A DNA stretch of 64,000 bases. It comes from Ectocarpus siliculosus (lineage: Eukaryota > Sar > Phaeophyceae > Ectocarpales > Ectocarpaceae). The first letter of the stretch is position 1; each line of letters starts with the position of its first letter. The position numbers were made by a program, and so were the translations under genes. The stretch lies in the NCBI GenBank assembly GCA_000310025.1, contig FN649752.1, positions 4,059,541 through 4,123,540 of the forward strand. Direction: 5' to 3'. Below, one piece after another: positions 48,341 to 59,000 of this stretch. The notes under the pieces were generated by a model that saw only the letters and a program-made list of their open reading frames with translations, ran no database searches and had not been told where the DNA came from.

Positions 48341-51300
48341 GCTGCTGTCGTTGTTTTCGTTGTTGTTGTTTTGATGTTGCTGGTGGTGGTTGTGGTGGTA
48401 ACCCCTCCCCCTCTCTTGGATACGACCATACCTGTCGCTCGTGCGCGACATCCAGGCACGGCTGTCCGAGATGCAAGCCGCCGCGGAAGCCTTGCCGACG
48501 ATGGAGCAGGTGGAGAGGGAGGTCATATCGGCGGAGGCGGAGATGGCGGCGGCGAAGGCCAGGAAGGATTACCGCCGGGCCGCGGAACTTTCCTTCAAGC
48601 TTCCGGCGATTCTGGACCGGCACAGCGCCGTGGCGTCCGCGATCCGGAAGGCGATGAACCGGAAGCAGCTTGCCGAGGAAGTCCAGCGTCTGGAGGGGGA
48701 GGTACCAAAATGTTTTCGTTGACCTGTGGGCTGACTCTGGCTGTAGCTGTAGCTGTAGCTGTAGCTGTAGCTGTAGCTGTAGCTGTAGCTGTAGCTGTAG
48801 CTGTAGCTGTAGCTGTAGCTGTAGCTGTAGCTGTAGCCGTAGCTGTAGCTCTACTACCGTTGGAGGGTTGGTTGTCCGTTGAATGTGATGGTGCCATGTT
48901 AAGCTGATTCATGTGGTCGACTCACAGGTTGTAGTATTGCTGTAATTTGATGTGAGGGTGCCATTTTTCACACACCTTATCTAGCCGATTTCTCTTGTAA
49001 TGTAAGGTGGGGGTGTCAAGTGTGGCCGAATTTTGTTCCTGCGCAGTTTTTTACGCGAGAAGGGATCAGCAGTTCTTGCGCAAGTACGTCTTGCGAAACC
49101 TGAATATGCCCTGTTCATGCTGACGCTTTCATTGCAGATGCGCTTGGCGAAGGCTGAGAAGAGGTTCTCTCAGTGCTCTTTGCTGCAGAGGAGCCTGACC
49201 GAGATGCAGATCTTAACCGACGGGCTTCCTAGCGTTCGCGAGATCGAGGAGGAAATCAGGTATCTACGGAGATTTCATTTGTGTTGAGTCTGTTATAATA
49301 TTGTCGTATAATACAACAACGCAGATGCTTGTCCATGTTGAGGGGAAAAATACAGGTGTAGTGATTGCTGTTCAAGAATGCGGTAAGACTGATCCTCGTA
49401 CGGCACCACTCCCGTGCAAGTCGGCAGAATGCGTCGTAGCACTCGGAACTCCTCGGTCTACTCGCGTAGACGACTTAGACTAGTCCCCCAGCGTACCCCC
49501 AACTTGTTTCGTGGCGCCAGACAGTTGATGATATTGTCGGCCCTTTGCTTGCGCTGGCGCCGGCTTTGTCCTGCCAATGTTGGCGTCGTCTCCCTTTGGT
49601 GGTGGCGTCTTGTTGTTGTGCAGACGTACCGTAGACCTTGCTGCTGATCCCGCTCGCGCTGCCGTAGTCTAGCCTAGCGCTGATCCCACCCTACCTACCA
49701 CACGGGTGTTAATATCCTCTCCAAGAGTCTAGCGTAGCGCTGAAATCCCACGCTGCTACGCCTGTGTTGCTATCCTGTCCGATCGCCTGTGTTGCTACCT
49801 CTCCTCGCCGCTGGCTGTTCGTCCAGCGATGTCCGTGTCAAGATGGACACTGCCGTGTCCGAGAAGAACTACGCCGACGCCGAGAAGTTCCGGGTAAGGC
49901 TTACCGAGCTCGCGGAGGAGAAGGCTCTAGCATCCGAGAAGGAGCAGCACTCCAATTCCAGCCCTCAAGACCCAGTGGCCAAGGTGAGGGCGACCTTCCG
50001 TATTTGGTGAACCTCCCTACAAGAACAAGCCACATGGAGTCATGCGCAGCTGTCATCCGTAAGCAAGGAAGAAATCACAAGGTGCCGAACACCCTTTGCA
50101 GGATGCAGCGGCGACTCGCCGATTACCTCACGGCGCGTCGCGCTTGGGGGTGTGATGCTCTGGTCCGGTGAGAGCCCGGCGTGCTCCGTCCTGGCTTTGT
50201 AGGGATGCGAGATCAGTGGTCTAACGACTACGGCATGCACGACTATGAGTACGACCCCCTACTGTACAGGGGGCCCTGTGGTCAACCTTCCATCCGCCCT
50301 GTGACCGATCAAGGCAATACACTCCCACATGAGTTTGCCACGGGCGCCCAGCGATGACGTTAGTTTTGATGCGTAAAACACAACCAACCAGATTGCTATG
50401 TCAGCGTGACCCTGAGGACTTTGCCCACACCCAGGCAAGGCTGGCCGAGTGTGCGGGAACTGCTGTAGCTTTCGCTTTTCAATTTGGGGAGTTGCCGCAC
50501 AGCCGGGGCGATTCGCAGCGCGTGAGGTCGTAACAGCACGAGATCCTCTTACCTCGTGATTCGATCACTCCCAGTCCAATTCCGCCGCTTTTTCCCCTCA
50601 TCTTTCTCGTGTTGCAGGCGAGGGCGCGGCTGTCTGCGTCGTCAAGGGACCTAAACTTCAACTCCGAACGGGCGGGGCTGGGGGCATCGGCGGCAGGGGG
50701 GACTGTGATTGACTCTCGAAGCTCGGGAAGTCTTTCTCCTCCCACACCCGCCCCACCGGCCGACCCGAGTTCGGGAGAAAGGAGCTTCACTTCGCCAAAG
50801 GTGGCGTGGAGTTTGAATCATGCATTGGTGTTGCTGCTGCTGCTGTTGCTGCTGGATGTAATCAGTTTGAATCATGCATTGGTGTTGTTGCTGCTGCTGC
50901 TGTTGCTGCTGGATGTAATCAGTGGTTGACAGTGTTCGAGTTATTCAATCTACTGTTGAGACTTGCTCTTTGCTGTTGCTATTGTTTGCTGTGAACAGCG
51001 GTTCAACATGCTCGAGCTGTTCACGTGTTGAGACTCGTTTCTGTTGCTTCTTTTATCTGTTGTGCCGGTTTGGTGGTTGTTTATGCTCCACCTTGCCGCC
51101 TTCCAGGACGTCACAACCCTCCCCCAACCTCTCTCACCTTGCCATCGTTTTCGCTTTGCATGAATCCGCTGTCACTGTCACTGTCACTGTTACTGTTACT
51201 GTTACTGTGACTGGTGAAGGCCGTGAAGGTGAAGCAAGCTCCCGCCATCCTGTCGCCCGCGAGGGCCACCCCCGTCGCCGCTCGCGTGGCTACCGCCAGG

Positions 51301-52915
51301 CAGGCTCCGGCATCGGTCACGAAAACAGGAGATGACGTCACCGTGTCCAAGCTCAGGCCCAAGGTATGTACCCTTTCATGCCCCCTGAAGCTTATCTACA
51401 TCCCGCATAGGCTCCATCCTCCGGGTTGTGTGTGCGTTCGTCCCAACTATTCTGGCGGTGGTTTACAGGCCTTTCGGTATATATACCTGACGTATCGGCT
51501 GGGGTCACACAAGAGGAAAGTCACACAAGAGAGATTTTTTTTTTTTTGTTGCCCCACCTTTCCCCCTGTGCGTTCAAGATGAAAACGATGGTTTGTCAGT
51601 GTCTCGGTATGGAATCGGCTATTATGATAGTAATAGGAGCCGATTCGCTTGTTTGGCAAGAGAACACTTGCGACGTGTTGTTCATGACTTGAAACTTAGC
51701 AACGAACGTTCCGATCTTGGCTCATTCGGTCACGTTCGTTGTGATTATGAATCGAACACCAGTAAATTTCCATGATTATTTGCCATGAATCAACCGCAAA
51801 ACCCTAACGCTGACCCACCCCCCCCCGGTTTGTATGTCACCCGCTCTGGTCGGTGCTGTGTCTGGTGTTTGGGTGTGTCCTTTGCCGCAGCCGGCCGTTA
51901 CCGTACCGGAAGGCATGTCCGTGACGGAGGTGTGCAAGGTCATGGCGAACGCGAGGAACGACGCAGCCCTCCTCACCGGGGCCGGCGGTGGCATGACCGG
52001 CATCATTACGGCCATCGACTGCATTCGGTACGTGTGCTCTCTCTGTCGGTGATGCTTTTGTGATGTTTCGGGAAGGCTAGGTGTTTTTGTGCTTGGCTGG
52101 TTGGGCGCTCGTGCTTTTAGATGTCGTGAACGTGGTGTTTTTGTTTTGGGCTTTTGGGGTACTGTACTGTACTGTACTGTACTGTACTGTAGTGTACTGT
52201 TCTGTACTGTAGTGTAGTGTAGTGTAGTTGGACGCTGGGTGTTGCGAAGCGATCGTACAGAAACATGGTACAAGTGCATGTGTGTCGCGGTGTGAGAAGT
52301 GTGCGTGACTGGTTTTTGCCGAAACCTGTTGCGTTTTTCGCGGGGCTTTCGTTCTCAAGCCTGAGGTTGTGCGAAAAGGTCTTGAGAGTTTACTCTCATA
52401 GTGATTCGGTTCCGCAACAGCAGTTTTTAAGGGCATTGTATCGCACGCACGGCCCTGCTTCCTCTCGACCGTATCGTTTCGTCGGTGCCTCTTCGTCAAA
52501 TCGATGGGGTTTCGCTTGTGCCGTTTCGTTTTGTGCTGTTCCGCCGCTTCGGTTTTGCCGTTTCGGTTGTACCGTTTCGGTTGTATCTGTTCATTTGTGC
52601 CGATTAGTCTCTCCGTGCCGTTTCAATGTTGCATTTTATTTGGCGTCGAACAGGCGGGTGGTTGCGGTTAGCGTGGACCCCAACTCGACCGCCGCGAGCG
52701 AGGTGATGACTCCCAACCCTACGACGGTACTATCCGAAGACAGTGCCATGGAAGCGCTGAGCATCATGCTGGGGAGACACTTCAGACACCTTCCGGTGAG
52801 AGGGCGGTGGAGAGGAGAGGGAAGGAGAGGCCTTGCGTTGGGTAGTGGGAAGTGTTCCTTTTGCTGCGTTGTGGCAGGCATGCGAAGCGACAGAACACAC
52901 GAGCGGTTTAAGACG

Positions 52916-53014
<99 letters not shown>

Positions 53015-56000
53015 TAATTTGGTCGGCCATATGTAGGAACGGCTCTGCCCCTTGTATGGTGCGCGTTTTGTGCAAGGATCTTGGTTGGGAAACGCCGCAC
53101 CATTTTCGAGGTCACGTGCACTCTTTTTTTACGCTCACGCCCTCAAGTTTGCGTCCAACCAGTCGTCTACTCAATACCCTCGAAGCGCGGTGTGCTTTGC
53201 TACCCTCCTCGCTCATGCTGCCATCTGGCACGCCGTTTAAACTTGAACCCCCCCACCGCCCCCCCCGGTGTTTGCTATCGGGGTTGGGTTTTCGTCGCTT
53301 GGCAACGACGTTGTAAAACAACCCCCCCCCTCGGTGTTTGCCATCGGGATTGGGTTTTCGTCGCTTGGCAACGACGTTGTAAAACAACCATTTCACTTCG
53401 TGAACTCGGCAACCAGGTTACCGTTTTTTTTTTTGCCTCTGTTTTTTTTTTTGGCGGTAACCATAATGGTGGTCGAGTAGATCATGTTGTGCGGGGTGGA
53501 GAAACCTCACTCCGCGCAAGGGGGATGATCGCACCATGTTGTGTTAAAATGGTCAAGCATCCTCGAGGCAGTTACACAGTGCTTACAACTGTCTCTGGAA
53601 GTGAAAGCACTAGAAAATAAATTAAGTCATACGCAGCTGTCATCCGTACGCAAGGAAGTAAGCACAAGATGCCGAACACCCTTAGCAGGATGCAGCTCAC
53701 CCTTCATGCGACTCGCCGAATACCTCACGGCGCTTCGCGCTTGGTGATGTGGTGCTAACCTGGTCCGGTGAGAACCCGGCGTGCTCCGTCCCGGCTTTGT
53801 AGGGATGCGAGGTCAATGGTCTAACGACTACGGCATGCACGACTATGAGTACACCCCCCCCCCTCCCCCGACGTTCAATTCCAGGTGCGGACCCCCCGGG
53901 GCGACGTTACCGGCATCCTGGACATCGCCAAGTGCCTGTACGACGCTGTGTCTCGCCTGCAGCGCACCGCGAAGCGGAAGTCCGTGGACAGCGGCGAGGC
54001 CGACGAGGCGGAGATGTCGATGCTGGCCGAGCTCGGGAAGGGGAAGGGCAAGAAGAGCAAGGCCGCCATGCAGGCAAGATGATGATGGCGGTCGCACGAG
54101 CGGCGTTGGATGTGCAGAGATCGATTGCGCTCGTTTTTTTTTTTTATCCCCTTTTGCCATCTTGTTGGATTTTTTCCTTCATCTTGGTGTCGTATCGGAG
54201 ATGGGAAGAGAGCGCCACCCCCGTTCATTTTCAACCTCTGGGCCGTTGTGGCCTTGCTGGAACCCAGCCCTGGTTTTTGATCCCACGGCGGTTTCATTTT
54301 TTGGGAAGCTAGTCTTGACGTGTGCCTCGAGCCGGGTACAGTACTGCCATCCCTGCGGTGTGGTCGTTGCACACGTGGGCCAGATGGGCGACTTTGTTCT
54401 GCGTTTCGTCTATGGCTTTAACCCTTCCCCCCCCTTATGGTTGTGTTCGTTGCGTGCCCCCCTCCTTCCCGCTTCGTCCCCAACAACTCAACGTTCAGAG
54501 CAATGTGCTCTATTCCAAGTATTGCCGCCCTGGTTGGGGTAGACATGTTCGTTCCCTCGATGGCGAGCTAGTCCCTTGACGCCAAGCCATGTTCCCTTGG
54601 TTCTTGGTGTGCTCGACAAAGTCTCGAGAACGCGGTTTCCACGTCTCCCTGCTTTTACAATGTTTCTAGTCGTTCTGCGACGCGTGTGCCCTAGAAAACC
54701 CAACCCTAACCCTAACCTATAATAGCCCCCGGGGCGCTGGTTTTCTCGTGCATGTTCAGGCGTTGTTGGCGAAGATGTTCGCGGACGACCCCGAAGGGGG
54801 GACGGGGGTCTCCCTCTCCCTAGCGGAGTTGCTCAAGCTCAAGGGGGAGCCGCAGCTGGTGTTCGCCGATGACAGCGCGAGGGGTGCCGGCAAGGCCATC
54901 GCGCGGGGCCGCAAGGCGGTGAGACGATATTTGTTGTTTTTTGAGGTTGTCACTTTCTTTTTTTCTGGGGCCTTTTCTTTTTTTTTTCGTTCTACTGTAG
55001 AACTTTGTACCCTTCTTGTTGGTTCTTTCTAGAAAGGTACGCCCCTATTTGGGTGGTTGGCTTGTGACCACGGAAGGCGTTGTCCCCATCAGTTGGACCA
55101 GGACGGACCAGTACGGAGTTTAGAAGGTACGAGTACTAAGCAGAGAGCGGAACGTGTTTTTTTAATGTGAGTATGACAGCAACAATACGTTCTGACGCGG
55201 GGCTCACGAAGGTTGCGGTTTTGATCGTTGGTGGTTCTCACAGTTTTTTGCCTTGCTGCTGCTGCTGTCGGCTGAGCAGCCCTAGCCCTACCCCTAACGG
55301 CTTTTCGCTGTGCGGGGATGTCGTCGAGGACGCGCGTCATCGTTGTGAGTTCTAAAGTCAAGCATAGGATGATGGTGATATTTCTGCGGTTCACCTCTTC
55401 TGCCGATTCATAACGCGAAAATGGGGGGACGGGGGCAAGGGGTCTCGTCATGGCTGGTTCGAGAAGATGGTTGTATCAAATATATGTACGGAAGCTTGGG
55501 GGACTGCATTTTTGAACACCGTTGCCCTAGGCCACAAAGGAGATTCATGCACTGTTTTTTCCACGGTTCGGTTTGACGCGGTGCAGGTGCTGGTGGTTGA
55601 CAACGGTGGCCTCGCGGGCATCTTTACGGAAAAAGACATGCTGAACCGCGTGCTGTCGAAGGGGATTAATCCCGATGAGGTTTCGGTTGAAGATGTCATG
55701 ACGCCCAACCCTGACACGGTTTCGTCGACCATGACCGTCCTAGAGGCCTTGCAAGAGGTGAGTGTTTAGACTGTTGCATTGGGCTGTTGACAATGCTGAA
55801 ATGGGCTGTTTGACTCTGCAAGAGGTCAGTGTTTAGACTATTGCATTGGGCTCTTTGAGAGGTGAGCGGTTAGACTATTGCATTGGGCTCTTTAGACTCT
55901 CTGGCTATTTTATGAACCTGGTGCTGGTGTTATTTCACAGGCAGGTGCAACCAAACCCTCCGATTCAGTCCGGTTCTACCCGGAGTTGTGTCAGCCCCCC

Positions 56001-59000
56001 CCCCCCCCCCTCCCCCGTCTCCCATGCCACATCCGGGGAGGGAAATCCGTGCCCCGCTTGGCTTCCTCGGCCCCCCCTTCTTACAACTTGCCAATAGCGC
56101 CTCTTGTTCCGCCACCCTGGTTGTAGCGCCATCATGCCTGCCAGGGGGCTATTGATATGGCGATATGGTCTCGTTATTCCTTTCGTCTTTCGGGGTGCGA
56201 GGGTGTGCCTTTCGACCAAAGAGGACCTTTTAAGTTGCGATCCGGGAGATCGTAAGGGAGGCAGTTCTATTCGATGGGAGAACATCATGTAGAATTGCCT
56301 CCGTTGCGCTCCCCCGCTTCAAAAGTTGAACATCTTGTTCGATCGAAAGGCACACCCTCACCCGCCGAAAGATGGAAACGGTGACGAGAACATATCGCCA
56401 TATCAGCAGCCTCCCGGCAGGCATGATGGTGCTGCAACTAGGGTGTCGGAACAAGAGGCTCTACGGTAAGGTTTGCACCAGGCGAGCCTAGCGAACCCGA
56501 GTCGAGTAGGGCGGGGTAAAGTCGCACACCTGATGGGGGGCATGTGGACCCCGGTACTGTCACAACCCTGAGCAGAATCGGAATGCGTCGATGGGTTTCA
56601 CTTCCTGCCATGCGAAGCCAGACAAGCACGTTGCTGACAAGCACAGCTAGAGAGCCTGCCACACAACGCGATATCGTATTGCTAGACCAGCACTATGCCA
56701 TTCCCGACAACAAAAAATGCTTCATAATAGGAACAGTATATCTCGAAGCTCTTCTTGGTGCACACTCCACAAAAGTGTTCGTCAATAGCCGTAGCCTGCA
56801 AGGCAGTGCCGCTCCCTTCGCCCTTCGGTGTTAAGCAGTCGGATTGACTGGGCAAACGTCTACGCCATAGGTTGCGTAAGAAACCTCCCCCCCCCTGTAC
56901 TCATTGCCCAAACTCGATTACTCCACGACGAAGAGGATGCCAAGATCAAATCGTAACGTTTTCGAAAGTCCCTCGACGAAACGATTCCAAAGCCTTCATG
57001 TTAGGCATCGTCACTGATCTTACTGCAGAGAGAGTTCGGGCTTTGAAGATCAGTCACAAGGGGCTGTGGCATCTTACGGATGAAAACTACGTTAGTGTCC
57101 ATCAGCACTCCGAATGTTGCCATCTCTTTTCGTTTGGCGTGTCGCGGGAGTTGCACCACGACATGAGCTCCCAACGATGGTTGCGTTGGTTGGTGTGCTT
57201 GTTAATTTTGTTGCATGCTTCGAACGCTCTCGCTTTCTCTCGATGCATTTTGATACGTGTCAAATGCATGAGAACCAAGTAATGTTCCGTGCGTGAATCG
57301 CTCTCGCTTTGATTTGTTTCTGTTCGGTCAGATGCACGAGAACAAGTACCTGCACCTGCCGGTGGTGGATGAGGACAGCGGTAACGTGCTGGGGGTGGTG
57401 AGCGTCATGGAGATCATTCAGGCCACGGCGGGCGAGGAGGGAAGCACGGGGTAAGACGTAGGGAAGACTAATGGGGAAGACAAGACAAAGCTAGCACTTT
57501 ACCTGGAGACTTGTGACGAAATTCAAGACTCAGACCGTACACGAACTCAGGGCTGAGGACTGAGACTAGAGGAGGGTCATTTGTTGGGACCAAGGACAAG
57601 ACGGACGTAAGGGTGAATGCATCCTTTACCACACTCTAGGTTGTGACAGGACGATACTGGTTCATCGTGGACGATATACTTTTTGTTGTGGTCCGTTCCA
57701 CTTCAAGGAAAGACGTTGCCAATGCCCCCTCCCCCCCCACGACGAAACTCGTACCATGCACGTGAGAGCAAAGAAAGGACACAAGAATTTGGCCGAAGCA
57801 CGTACCGCAAGAATCAAGAGTCAACATCAAGTTTTATTTCTCAACAGTTTCCGAGAGACAACCCCGCAAAGCATTTCACGCATCGATTCGCCTCGCCGCC
57901 GTCCCGCTCTGTTCTCTGTCCCCATTTTTTTTTTTTCTGTCCCCCCCTATAAAAAGATGGCAAGCGTTGTTCGGGTCGGGGCTGGACGCGACAGGGGACG
58001 GTTTCTCCGACACGTCTTCCCAAGCGAGCATGGGCAGCATCGGCACTCGAGCATCGGCTAGGGTGGGAGTGGGCAGGGGCAAGACCAGCCCCCGCGTGGC
58101 GATGACCCCGTCCGCAGCGTCCTCCGTGAGAGGCAAGGAGCCGCCCAAGAAGACCGATAGTCGACCGGTGTCGATGCTCAAGCCTAAGGTAGGAGAAGAG
58201 CGCGTGGTGTGTTTTGGTCGGGGTTTTTTTGTGGCATGTTGTTGCTGTTGTTGTTTTTCTTGGTGTTTTTGCTCAAGCCTAAGGTAGGAGAAGAACGCGT
58301 GGTGTGTTTTGCCACGGTGTTTTGTGGATTGTTGTCGTTGCTGCTGTTGTTTGTCTTCATATCATGCTGAAGCCTAAGGTAGAAGAGCACGTGGTGTGCA
58401 ATATTATCTTAATTGTTTCCGTGATATGTTGTTGAAGGTTGTTACAGTAGCGGCTACGGTTTAAGAGAACTTATTTAAGAGAAAGTACGGATTTAAGAGA
58501 GAGGAATTGGCGTGTACCAATAACAATCGATTTAAGAGAAATTTCCTTTTGCAGCTGGGATTTTTCTCTTAAATCGAACAATGTGGAAACCACGTGGACA
58601 CACACACCCACACAGCTGCAGACACCATGCCCTGCGTGGCGGGCAGTCGCTGCACGGCTGTCCCCGATCACACGCCAGGCCCGCCGGCGTTCACAAACCA
58701 CCAATGTAGAGGAGTCTGCAGGCAGTACCTCCATGGCACCTGTGGTGTGGTGGACCCTCAGAGCACCTCCGAGATGCATCGCATCTGCCACAACTGCCTT
58801 TCCTCCCGTGAGCGCATGACTTCAGGCTGTAGAGGACAACGTGGAGGTAGCCGAAGCGATCGTTACAGAGATGGTAGAGGACCTCTGTGATGAGAATTTG
58901 GTGGGCATGGATCTTTCCTCTGACGACGAGGACGACGACCTGGTTGAGCTACGCCAATCGGGACAGTCGGTGGCGGCAGCGGCCCCGGCTCCGCCGCCGT

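Noticed and set aside
48183-48623. poly-Asn/poly-Gln open frames, minus strand
   Set aside because: Translations of the (GTT)n microsatellite and antisense of a UVR exon.
52265-53017. 250-codon plus-strand frame ending in Arg-Glu repeats
   Set aside because: Built from intron sequence, a shifted reading of the CBS exon 32 and the (GA)n repeat; the CBS frame is clearly the coding one.
53310-53385. similarity to cloning-vector lacZ sequence (ACGACGTTGTAAAAC)
   Set aside because: Only 15 bp match and no polylinker or further vector sequence; the motif is part of a native 63-bp direct repeat.
57756-58061. alternative start ATG GCA AGC at the beginning of exon 37 as a separate gene
   Set aside because: That frame lacks the WQALFG motif and closes soon after; the spliced phase-2 frame continues from CBS4 and to cassette 2.
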